Of a stretch of 64,000 nucleotides of DNA, positions 45,609 through 55,329 are shown piece after piece. The stretch lies in the NCBI GenBank assembly GCA_028386065.3, contig JAKUCV010001627.1, forward strand, positions 3,956 to 67,955, given 5' to 3'. Position 1 is the stretch's first letter, and each line of letters opens with the position of its first letter. The position numbers and the translations under genes were made by a program. Origin of the DNA: Turnera subulata (Eukaryota; Streptophyta; Magnoliopsida; Malpighiales; Passifloraceae). Below the pieces are notes generated by a model. That model was not told where the DNA came from. It saw nothing but the letters and a program-made list of their open reading frames with translations, and made no database searches.

Positions 45609-46920
45609 TGCTCGCACAAAATTCACTGCAAGTATACAGCGCGCTGTAGTAAACAAAGTCGAATCACATGGACTACTGCAAACAACACTGTCCTTAGGAT
45701 TTCAACTGGTTAGACTATAAAACAATAAAATAAACAAAGTCGTGATTGAAGGGATAATAAACTCAGATTATAAAGTAAATAAACAAAAAATAAAAGTAAG
45801 AAATATCGATTTGAGGAAAATGCAATAATTGGGAGCCTAGGTTGTCCGGGATTCACTACAGCTCGTGTTGCTCAAATAATAACTCAAGAATTGGTTAATT
45901 TACTCATCTACCTTGTAGGGCTCCCTAGCCTAAGTTTTCTACAACCTGCTGTCGCTGTTATTGTAGATCTACTCTAGTCCCGAACAAACTGCTTTCGCCA
46001 GTGATGCCTGTCCTCGGGTGCAGTAGCCGCTGTGCCAGGTGCTGTATCCTCAACTACCCTAAGAATCTCTCTAAAAAATCAGTAGGGTAGAGGTTGAATA
46101 TGGAACGATCGAATTTTTTAGTTTCTCCTCTCGGTTCGTCACTAAGTCTTCTAAATTGTACAAAAGGGTGATCAGGCCGTATGCACTGTTACGCACTCCA
46201 TAAATAAATCAAGGCAAATAACGAATAAAAGAAACCAAGTCTGAATTATTACTTAAACATAAAACTGTAGCTACATCCCATAAACCTAGATAAGAGGAAT
46301 TAGTTCATGAAGAAATTAAAAATAACAAAAAGTATATTTGACGACATGCTGTCAAATAATAAACCTAAAAGTCTTCACTTTGCTTCTTGCCGAATTCTCC
46401 GCTTTCTTCTGCTGTGAAAGTTGATTTTGCTCTAGAGAGAAAGAGGGTTGTCTATAGTAAAAGATGTCTTCTTAGGGTTTTATTCTTTTCTATTTATAAA
46501 GAACCATTCTTCTATTAAAACCATAAGTCTTGGACAATAAGTTTTTTTCTCAAAACCTAGCAGTAAGATCTTCTTTCCTCCTAAGGAGTGTCCACGTGAT
46601 CTCTCATAAAGACTTCTTAAATTAGGCGCAAGCTCCCAAATTATAAAACAGGGACTTTGACGCAGCACCCGTTGTCATGGTGCTGTCGCTGGTGCAGTTT
46701 GAACTGGAATTGGGCATTCAGCAGCGCCTCGTTGAGTTTAGGGCCAAAATCGTCAAAATCCTCTCCAAAAAGGACCTAAATGCACCTGAAGGCAAACAAG
46801 AGCAAATAAAGTAGGATTTGGTGTAAAAGCAAGTGATTTCCTATCTAATAATTGATGCTAAATACAAGGCCAAATGACTACAGTTCATGCTGTAAAATAT
46901 GTGTAATTTCATGCTCATCA
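45609..46920 (-). mobile_element. Athila-like LTR lying between two LINE copies
   Basis: On the minus strand it starts TGATGAGCATG at 46920 and ends ...TTTTGTGCGAGCA at 45609, followed by AGTTTTTT. The ending GTGCGAGCAAGTTTTT is what typically precedes the TGGCGCC primer site in Athila-type Ty3/gypsy elements; here the primer site itself is missing. No ORF is convincing. No simple target duplication: instead 587 bp of LINE are duplicated on the two sides. Confidence 0.5.
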
Positions 46921-47618
46921 CCTTACTACGGAGACTAAGCCATGATACACTACGTACCAGTGTTAACCTGTGAAGGAGAAACATTCAGGTTCCTCAACCA
47001 TGCCCTGGTGCCGCCGACAAAGCAAGCCTTCATTTATTTAAAGTCTGCAAGTGGAGTAAATAGTTCTAGGACCTATCGTTGCTCAATGTACATACCTCGT
47101 TAGCAGGTTCCATCTTTTACTGTCTGGGTGACTTAAAGGTAGGGTTGGATATATTTGTATTCAGTCATGCCATAACTCTTATATGGTAAATATGAAAAGC
47201 ATGCAACCAGGTGATCTTCCAGAACTAGGTAGGGGACCCAAATGCCATTGTTCACTTTGTTGCCTATAGTTTCCAAGACTACCTGCATTAAAAACAGAAG
47301 GAAGTAATAGTGAGCACAACAACCCCTCCTACCCGAAGTCAATGGAACACGGTTTAGTCACTATGAACATACATGTTGCATGCAGACTTGAGGTCATAGC
47401 TCGGAATGAATGTGGAAGATTCCTTTTTCATGATTATCAGCATGTCCAGGGGGAGCTTGATCCTTTTGTAGGTGAATCTTGTTGGCCTTCAATGTGGATG
47501 CTGGTATAGGAATGTTATATGGGAGATGGATTGCCTAACTCTTATCCTAATACTTCAACATCGAGCCTCACTCTATAATCTTGGATGTGTTCTACTACAG
47601 GATATTAGCTCTTTAGTA
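46919..47618 (+). pseudogene. LINE IV segment copy 2 and continuation of RNase H
   Basis: 46919-47489 repeats 45014-45600, then continues past the break point of copy 1 with RNase H-like sequence up to the TA at 47617 where the Stowaway element is inserted. Confidence 0.6.
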
Positions 47619-49243
47619 CTCCCTCTGGCCCTCAATATAAGTCGTTTAGGCTTTGTATTTTGTTTCAGAATATAATTCATTTTAAAATTTCAAGAAACGT
47701 CAAATTAATTTTTTCCATGTTTATCATGGTAGTCAGACCCGGACCGGCCCGACCAGTTCAACCGGGGTACCCGGAGGCCAGGCCAGTCCAAAGGTCCTCC
47801 CGTTACTTGTGGATTCAAGACCCGTCTGGGTCTGTCCGGGTTTTCCCGGTTTCCCAGTTTTGATTAAACCAGGGACGGTTCTATCGGTTCTACTGGGTTG
47901 GTCACCTTCCCATTTTTTTTTTTTCATCTAACTTGAAATGCCCAACAGCACAGGTTACGACGAATTAAAATTTTTTGAACAAATAGGTCAGAACCCTACA
48001 CTCTAATTCATTTCAATATTTTAGGATTAGTTACACTTTAACCACCTGAATTTTAGTTGAATTTTAACTCACCATTTTTTCCCCCTTTATTTTCCCACCT
48101 ATACTTATTTCAGAATTAATTTAAGTTACCCCCTACCTTCTAAAAATTAGGTTTCCGTATGTTAATTTTCACAGAGTAAACAGTTACTATAAATGTGTTT
48201 CCGTGTTTTTTTTGCATAAAAAAAAAACTTATTGTAAATATGGGAATATCTCCACCCTTAATTTAAAGAAATAGAATTATATTTTTAAAAAGAAGATGAT
48301 TAATGCATAAAAACAAAATAAATATAGAAAAATATTTTTAATTGAAAAAAAAATTGCCCCCTCCTCCACTACCTACTGAGTTCTGCCTACAAAAGCACCT
48401 CCTCCACCTTCACTCCCTTCTACCCTTTAACTGCCCCCTCCTTTCTTTCTCCCTCTTCCACTACCATTTCTTCTTCTTTTTTTTTTCTTCCTCTTTGGAT
48501 CTACCAAACCAATCCCTCCCTTTTCTTTGTTATCCCCTTATCCAATCATAAAACATTTTCTCTTATCTTTTTCTTTCACCTTCCAGTCTTGAGCTTTACT
48601 CCTCTTTATTCTATTCGTTTCAATTCAAGTTGGTATTTTTTTCTATTTTTATTGGTTGCAAACAGTAATTTTTTAGATGAAACAAATAAAAAATAAGAAT
48701 GATCACCAGATAAATTCTTCAATAAAGGGTGCGGGAAAGAGGGTGGTTGATCTGTAAGAGGTGGTGGTTGATATTTTTAATAGTGTGCTTGCAAGAGAAG
48801 AGAGATATGTCTTAGATTACATGAAACAAGAGAGATAAGTAGGCATATGGATTTACTGATGATTGGATCATTCGTTTGAATTGTATATTTTGTTAGAAGA
48901 AATTTTTGTCTTTCCACAGTATTCCTACAACATTTATGAAGAATTAGGTGACCCTTTTTGACCCTTTATTGACCCCCTATTGAATCCTTGTTGGATCCTT
49001 CAACCTTTGACCCCTAAGTTAGGCCTGGTCGATGGTCGGACCAGGTTTAACTACCTTGATGTTTATCCTTGCACTAAATTAGTTGTTTTAGGTTTTTATT
49101 TTCATTAAATTTTGTCCTTGGGATAATAGAAAGGATAGGTTGATAAACCTAAACAATAAAATTTAATGAGATTAGGCTCATTAAATATTTTTTTAAGGGT
49201 TATACAAAATCCTTAAAGGACTTATATTAAGAGACATAGAGAA
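47619..49243. mobile_element. Stowaway-type (Tc1/mariner) MITE, interrupted
   Basis: The left end CTCCCTCTGGCCCTCAATAT follows TA; the right end (GGACTTATATTAAGAGACAT...GAGAA) is its degenerate inverted copy and is followed by TA at 49244-49245. Without the inner insertion (47726-49058) the length is about 290 bp. Removing it rejoins the LINE IV frame. Confidence 0.65.
47726..49058. mobile_element. Non-autonomous MULE-like element with exact 9-bp TSD
   Basis: A 1333-bp insertion inside the Stowaway element, flanked by ATGTTTATC at 47717-47725 and 49059-49067. Ends are related inverted repeats (GGTAGTCAGACCCGGACCGG left; reverse of the right end reads GGTAGTTAAACCTGGTCCG). A 9-bp duplication is the hallmark of Mutator-like elements. 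No transposase ORF; contents are AT-rich with pyrimidine tracts. Confidence 0.75.
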
Positions 49244-49437
49244 TACCATCTTTTATTTCTTTTCAAGCTAGGCGCATTAAGCGTTGTGCCAACCAAGTAG
49301 CACATTTATTCGCACATGAAGGTTTCCGCAATCTTAATGCCTGTGTTTGTGATGAGGAAATACCTCCAATTGTTGGATGCTATGTAATGCTCGAAATGAC
49401 TGATCAATAAATTTGCATGGTTTCTCAAAAAAAGAAA
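49244..49437 (+). pseudogene. LINE IV RNase H C-terminus and 3' end
   Basis: Encodes QARRIKRCANQVAHLFAHEG, the RNase H tail common in plant LINEs (RxxNxxAHxLA), then a stop and a short A-rich tail (CAAAAAAAGAAAG) just before the TCAATGTAAATT flank. Confidence 0.75.
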
Positions 49438-49450
49438 GTCAATGTAAATT

Positions 49451-50639
49451 CTTTTTTTGGTACATTTGATGCATAGAAACTCTTAGCCAAATATTAAAAA
49501 CAAGTAAAAGTTCACGGAGAGTTGGCTTTAGTTGGATTATATTAATATTTTCTTTAAGAGTTCAAACCCACGACCACGGCTAATTTTGATACTATTTTTT
49601 TTTAATAAATAAATTTACAAATCAATAATAGTGTTTTGGCTCAAAAAAATCAATAATAGTGAATAAGAAAATCTATTTATATAGGAATGTGGTATTATTA
49701 ATATTATAACTGTGCCAGGGGCCGGACATGATATTGAAGGGAATAGTTTCAGTGGCAATTCTCCAATTTATTTTCAACCATCATTGTAATTATGCCAACA
49801 ACTTATACACAGTATCCAGATATAAACAAGTCCAGCAAAATAGTGCAGAAAAATAAAAACTAAAAGATATATAAAATATATTAATTTTTTAATGGAAATA
49901 AATATATTAAATTAGATAAAAAAGATTTTGACAAATGTGAGACTTGCATGACATACGGTATACGAATCTAGAAATAAGTAGTTAGTTCCTTCTTCAGTAT
50001 TAGTTCCTTAATTTGGTTGCACCATTCCAACCTTATTCGGCACAATAAACTTTGTTTTCACCTTTCGCTTTCAAAACACCTTTACTTCACTTTTTCTTTT
50101 TGTCGGTAAATTCCTTTACTTCACTAACTGCTAATTAAACACCTCATAAGCGTATTTCACGATGGTTTCATGCATCCGCTTAATTTAATTTAGTATGCAA
50201 TGCAAACCAGCTCATCTGCTAGTCCTTAGCATTTCCCTCGTCTCCTATTAATTATTTTGGTCTTAAAACTCTTGTTACTTGCTATCTTTTGTAGTTGTGG
50301 ACTGTATTTCTTATGTTGGTGTCGACTGCTGGTTCACACTTTGTTTCTCGTCGTTTTTCTCGTTTATCTTAGCAGTCCATGTAGCCGTCCTTAGTTATTT
50401 TATTTATTTCCTTCGTGCTCTTTCCTGTTTTCTAAGCTAATATATTTATTGTTCCCTAGCTACCTACTTCTCTGTAGCAACTAACCCTGTGAATATTTCT
50501 TTGATAAATAACTATCATCTTCTTTAGCAAAACTAACTCTGATGGTCAATAAAAGCATCTTTCTAGCAGAACTACTGGTGCAGTATTGCTAATTCTGAAT
50601 GTACAAGAATAAAAAGGAGTCACTTCATGTGAGTAGAGG
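49451..50639. other. AT-rich spacer between LINE IV and LINE V
   Basis: No gene recognised. 49460-49530 resembles 30682-30750, the far flank of LINE IV. The part from about 50150 may be the 5' UTR of LINE V. Confidence 0.4.
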
Positions 50640-50671
50640 AATGGGAGGAACTAGTGGCGCTAATGTGGTAG

Positions 50672-51512
50672 ATGGGTCTGATTCTCTTGTTCTCCTTAGT
50701 AGTATTGCAGTGGAGCAGAAGTCATTCAAGTGACCCTGGTATGAGAGATAGTGTATTGGTTGCAATTAGGGATGACAAAAATCTCCATCTCTGCGGATCC
50801 CCGCGGGGATTCTTCGCTAGTGGGGTGGGGATGGGATTTTTTTTGCCCTGGGGCGGGGATGGGAGAGATTTTGCACCCGAGGTTAATTCGGGGAATGGGG
50901 CGGGGATCACATTACTCGCCACGCGGGGCTCCCTAAAGTATGAAATGTCTACTTTATTCTTGTTTCACTGATGGATATATTTCTATAATCTTGATATTTT
51001 GGTCATTTGAATTGTTGTTCTAAAAAACACAAATATATAAATTGTTAAATGTGAAACTTTGGAGATGAATTGTCATTATTGTGTGTTGAATTAGATATTA
51101 TTTCCATTATTATTGTTATTTGTAATGAATTTAGTGATTAAATTTGCATTTTTGTCCAAAAAAAATTAAAATAGTCACTTATAATTCGGGGAATAGGGAT
51201 CCGCGGGGATCGCGGGGACGGGGATAAATTTTCCCCTGCACCTAATTCCCCGCCCCGTTGCCACCCCTAGTTGCAACTGATCTTCGTGGTACGAAGCTGG
51301 TGAATAAGTTTGACCCGCAGAAAGCAATTCAATGTTTCAATGATAATGGTGGTGGAATTGGGGCTTTAATACTTGCGAGTAGGCCTGTATCCAACGCTGT
51401 GTTGAGGAGGATGCAGGATAATAATTCAAGTTTGGAGACCAAGGAAACCAATATGCTTTGTGCCAATTTGGCTGCTGATTATGAGGAGGCTACTCCTCAT
51501 ATTGTTTTCTAG
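50672..51512 (+). pseudogene. ORF upstream of LINE V endonuclease (possible ORF1 end), split by hAT MITE
   Basis: Before the MITE one frame reads MGLILLFS..VVLQWSRSHSSDPGMRDSVLVA; after it TDLRGTKLVNKFDPQKAIQCFNDNGGGIG continues for 80 codons to a TAG at 51512. No domain recognised. Its position just upstream of EN suggests the end of ORF1, but there is no zinc knuckle. Confidence 0.4.
50767..51269. mobile_element. hAT-type MITE with G-rich inverted ends
   Basis: Ends TAGGGATGACAAAAATC and ...GTTGCCACCCCTA form terminal inverted repeats, with internal GGGGCGGGGAT-type runs mirrored on both sides. The 8-bp flanks are GTTGCAAT (50759-50766) and GTTGCAAC (51270-51277), 7 of 8 identical, as expected for hAT. 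It interrupts the ORF that reads ...DSVLVA before and TDLRGTKLVNK after it. Confidence 0.75.
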
Positions 51513-51708
51513 TGATACTGGGTATGTTTGTTCCTTTCTGTTTAATCTTTTAATGATTAAATTAGTTTATTAGAATTTTAGGAGTGTTAGAAGTAGGAGA
51601 ATTCATAGTATTATGAAGGATATTATTCGGGTGAATCGCCCTGATTTAGTTGTCCTGTCTGAGTATGTTCGGGTTAGTGGAGTTACTGTTGACAGAGTTG
51701 CTCGGAGT

Positions 51709-53312
51709 TGTTAGAACAATAGCCCTTCGCTAGAGGGGGGGTGAATAGCGATAATCGAATTACAACGAAATAGGCAGGAATCAAATGCGGAATTGAAAGA
51801 TTGAAGGACACAACCAATTTATCCTGGTTCACACACACTCTACTAGTGTGGCTAATCCAGCCCTTCAAGTCTCACTTGAAGATTTCACTATCTAGTGTTA
51901 AGCTTACGGGTGCTTAACAGACCGTTACAATCCTAGGAATTCTAGTCACAAGAATCCTAAACCTGATAGTTCAAGTCACATGAACATCAACACTCTTGCT
52001 TGAAAATACCTCACTTCAAGACTTCTCACACAGGAAGATATACCCTCTCCCTATGAATCTCAACAAGGGAACTAACCTCCCTTAAGGTGTATGAATACAC
52101 AGTTCAATCACTCAACCAAGGAACTCTCTCAAAGAGCAGATATGAGTATACAGAATTAAGCTCTAAAAGGCAACTCTCAAATCCTCAAAAGGATATTGGC
52201 TCAATAAAGATTTCTATAAATGTATGGAATGAATGCTTGAATGTAGAGAGTTGATTCATGCTTAAACAGAGCTAAAAATGCTCAATTTATAGCTCTGAAA
52301 AATTATAGAGCCGTTTTAAATCCACCCAAAAACAATCTTAAACAAAACATAGTGGGTGCTAAAAAGTTGTCAGAAATAACGGCCATAACATCGATGTTTT
52401 ACTGCTCAACATCGATGTCTTGTCCAACAAATTTGAATTTCTGGACTAACGGTAACTAAAACATCGATGTTCTCCATCCCAACATCGATGTTATTTTGAT
52501 TCTGTGAAAATGAGATGAAAACTGATCTGTGAAGAACATCGATGTTTTCATTCCAACATCGATGTTATTTTGCTTCTGTGAAAAAAATGATTGAAGCTGA
52601 GCAATTGAAGAACATCGATGTTATGGAATAGAACATCGATGTTGTGCTTATGCAAAAGTGTTTTCAAATGTAACGGTCATGAGAACATCGATGTTTGGGA
52701 TTCCAACATCGATGTTATTTGCCTACTGCCAATTTTTGGGAAATTCTTTGAAGGCAGGAACATCGATGTTTAGACTACAACATCGATGTTATTTTGGCTC
52801 GGCAAAAACAAATTAAAACTGACCATTATGGAACATCGATGTTATAAATGGGAACATCGATGTTGTGACTAGTTTTAAAAGCAACGGTCACTAGAACATC
52901 GATGTTTGGGATGCCAACATCGATGTTCTGAGCCTTCTGCCTGTTTTGAAGAATTGTGCAAAGGCAGGAACATCGATGTTTAAATCCACAACATCGATGT
53001 TCATGGCTCGAAAAACATTTTTATGCTTGGAAGTGTGTTATGTTATGCATGAGCAAAATTCATCTTATTTTGAGCCAATGTCCTAGAAGAGTTGAGTGTT
53101 ATACCTTGTACAATTTATGGATCTAACGCTTCTTTCTTGGCTCTTCAATTCTTGTGCTCATTCATTTTGATTCTTTGCTCTTGAATGGTTTCTTGTGCTT
53201 GAGGATTGGTTTGTCTTCATTTCTTTTTGCTTCTTCTTTGTCATGATCTTGAATTGGTTTGTCAATTATCAAAACCTGTAATGAATGAACCATGAAGACA
53301 TAGGTTCTAACA
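51709..53312 (-). repeat. 3' LTR of SIRE-like element
   Basis: TGTTAGAACC at 53312 to ...GTTCTAACA at 51709 on the minus strand; the terminal TGTTAGAAC is a perfect inverted repeat. Confidence 0.92.
52387..53001. repeat. Nine AACATCGATGTT pairs in the 3' LTR
   Basis: Eighteen copies (17 exact; the second is AACATCGATGTC) in nine pairs. Starts within a pair are 20 or 21 bp apart; pairs follow each other every 62-78 bp. The loop sequences differ from pair to pair (TTACTGCTC, CTCCATCCC, TTCATTCC, ATGGAATAG and others). Confidence 0.95.
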
Positions 53313-53319
53313 ATTTCCC

Positions 53320-53686
53320 CCTTTTTGATAATGACAAACACCTAGAAGTATATGCCAATATTAGAGGTATATGTTAACACAATAATTCCCCCTATATATT
53401 TTAATTTATGATTCCCCCTATCTAGATGCATATATTTCTTCTTTGATTCCCCCTATCTAGATGCATATACTTCTTCTTATCTTCCCCCTTTTGGCATTAG
53501 CAAAAAGAAATGATGATGCATATATTTATTCTTCCCTTTAAGGTATGACTTATAATTCCTCCTAAGTTCATGCATGTGGCAAAGTATTTTATGGAAAACA
53601 AAGCATAAAGGATAACGAGGATAAGGGTTTAGAAAGATGATTTCTAGTTTCCATCATCATCATCTTCATCAGTAGTTTCTTCCCCA
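53320..53686 (-). other. Series of polypurine tracts upstream of the 3' LTR
   Basis: Minus strand reads repeated tracts AAAAGGGGGAAGA, TAGGGGGAATC (twice or more), ATAGGGGGAATTA and finally AAAAAGGGGGAAAT next to the LTR. Multiple PPT-like tracts in the 3' non-coding region are typical of SIRE/Maximus-type copia elements. Only the last adjoins the LTR. Confidence 0.7.
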
Positions 53687-53902
53687 TTATGTTACTTCTT
53701 CAGCAAGCCTTATTCCCCCTTTCTCTTGATCTTGGTGAGGGGTACTGAACATCGATGCTATCATCTTCTGATCCTTGCATTTCTGCCGAAATCGAACGAG
53801 TGTGGCCACATTCAAAAACTTGGATGCTTCTTTGGTCATTTGCTTGGAGCATCCGCAATCAAGGTACCAAAGTACACTTGATGCCTTCAAGCATACCTGC
53901 AA
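53687..53902 (-). pseudogene. Start of copia protease after gag
   Basis: Encodes WYLDCGCSKQMTKEASKF, the copia retropepsin site with Cys in place of the expected Ser (DSGCSRHM type), then a degenerate tail. The frame is offset from gag. The rest of pol is deleted. Confidence 0.7.
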
Positions 53903-53908
53903 AACAAA

Positions 53909-55273
53909 TCAAAAGGATTTCGGTACCCAAATCTTTTTGGGTCCTTGGTGGTTAGAAACATGGCGATGATGGTCCTCATCTTGTGCCCAATGTCTGTGCC
54001 TAGTAAAACATACCGGGGCAATGTGTCCTATCCTATTACAATAGTGACAAATAACATTAGGATTATGCATTCTCCTATGTTGATAGTAGTTGTTGTTTTG
54101 TCTATGTTTGTAATCTCTACTTAACTTGTCTTGCCTAGGTATAATCTTGTTTTCCCTAAATTGAGTCACATGTTTCCTAGGTTTAGTAAAATGAGAACTT
54201 TCATTTTTAGCGCTGTGTACATGTGGTCTTGTAACATTAGCATTTGATCTAACATTGTAAGCATACAATTTAGCATAGTGAACTTTTCCACTACTTGCAT
54301 TTGGTTTGGCATTTTGAGCATATGACCTTCTATGATGAGTACATGATCTTGTGTCATGAACATTTGATCTAATATGATAAGTAGAAGATGAAGCATCATG
54401 TTTATGTGTCTTAGCATTAAGCACAGTAGGTTTGACATCATTTGACACATTAGATGCACCTAATCCTTCTTTTTGTGTTGGACTTCTTTGTTGTCCTAGA
54501 AGAAGATTAAGACTATCTCTGCCATTAGTAAATTTCTCTATTGTTTTCTTCAGATCGTCAACTTGATTCTTAAGAGATTCATTCTCTTTTCCCAATTCAA
54601 CACAAGCACATACATTCGAGGATATCTTCTCATTAAGTTCATTGCAAGACATATTAAGAGCATGTTTTTCTTTTTCAAGCTTATCAATCTTACTTGATAA
54701 CTCATCCTTATCATTTGATAATTTCTCATTATCATTTTCTAAGGTTGTAATTTGTTTCTTTAAATTCTTATTGACCTTAGAAACTGAAATGAATTTACTA
54801 TATACTTCACTAAATACATCTTGCAGCTCTTCAAATGTATAATCATCACTCGAATAGGAAGTACTTACCTCTTCCGGAGATTCTTCCTTTGCCATGAAAC
54901 AAAGGTTGACAGTCTCATCTTGTCTGCTGTCGATTTCCTCATAGATGATTCCCAGCATTTCCCACATCTCCTTGGCTGTTGCGCAGTGCGAGATTATCTG
55001 ATAGTCATTCGGATTGACCGCACTCTGAAGCATGTTTATCGCCTTGGAGTTGTTTTCAATTCTTTGGACGTCATCTACGTTGTGCTCCACTTCCGTTCTT
55101 GATGGGATTTGAACACCATTCTTTATCGTTAGCCAAGCTGCAAAGTCATTGGCTTGGATGAAAACTTTCATCCTTTCCTTCCAATATGTATAATTAGTTC
55201 CGTCGAAGAATGGTGCCTGGGTAATGGATTGCCCTTCAGTGATTCCTGCATACAAATAACTTGAACAAGCCAT
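53909..55273 (-). CDS. Copia Gag, intact 454 aa, SIRE/Maximus type
   Basis: Intact ORF directly after the PBS, start ATG at 55273. N-terminal Gag domain with FFDGTNYTYWKERMKVFIQAND near residues 23-44 and a CATAKEMWEMLGIIYE segment near 95. A deletion appears to join this to MAKEESPEE. A long coiled coil follows (about residues 145-250, rich in Lys, Glu, Leu and Asn), then a His/Asn/Ser-rich basic region with degenerate repeats, then one CCHC knuckle CHYCNRIGHIAPVC near residues 408-421. Such Gag forms the virus-like particle and binds RNA. It is the only intact LTR-element protein found on its sense strand in this window. Confidence 0.85.
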   Translation of the reverse strand: MACSSYLYAGITEGQSITQAPFFDGTNYTYWKERMKVFIQANDFAAWLTIKNGVQIPSRTEVEHNVDDVQRIENNSKAINMLQSAVNPNDYQIISHCATAKEMWEMLGIIYEEIDSRQDETVNLCFMAKEESPEEVSTSYSSDDYTFEELQDVFSEVYSKFISVSKVNKNLKKQITTLENDNEKLSNDKDELSSKIDKLEKEKHALNMSCNELNEKISSNVCACVELGKENESLKNQVDDLKKTIEKFTNGRDSLNLLLGQQRSPTQKEGLGASNVSNDVKPTVLNAKTHKHDASSSTYHIRSNVHDTRSCTHHRRSYAQNAKPNASSGKVHYAKLYAYNVRSNANVTRPHVHSAKNESSHFTKPRKHVTQFRENKIIPRQDKLSRDYKHRQNNNYYQHRRMHNPNVICHYCNRIGHIAPVCFTRHRHWAQDEDHHRHVSNHQGPKKIWVPKSF

Positions 55274-55314
55274 AGAAATTTTCCTCTCAAACAGTTAGGT
55301 CTTTCAGAGAGTTA

Positions 55315-55327
55315 GGCTCCGCTACCA
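55315..55327 (-). other. Primer binding site of SIRE-like element
   Basis: Minus strand reads TGGTAGCGGAGCC two bases after the LTR end. Confidence 0.75.
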
Positions 55328-55329
55328 AT

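Larger units (their letters stand above)
30772..49438 (+). mobile_element. LINE IV, near full-length, exploded by nested insertions
   Basis: Pieces of one LINE lie in order on the plus strand: ORF1 (31477-32293), EN and RT start (33905-35178), RT core (43491-44753), zf-RVT and RNase H (44754-45600 and 46919-47618) and the 3' end with poly(A) at 49425-49437. TCAATGTAAATT occurs at 30760-30771 and 49439-49450, where target duplications are expected. A longer, diverged match of ~80 bp surrounds these. Inserted in it: gypsy remnant 32420-33904, copia 35179-43490, Athila-like LTR 45609-46920, Stowaway 47619-49243. The reading frames rejoin across each removed insertion. Confidence 0.75.

Noticed and set aside
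54166..54459. Met-rich minus ORF inside the SIRE-like gag
   Set aside because: Alternate frame of the His/Asn/Ser repeat region of Gag.
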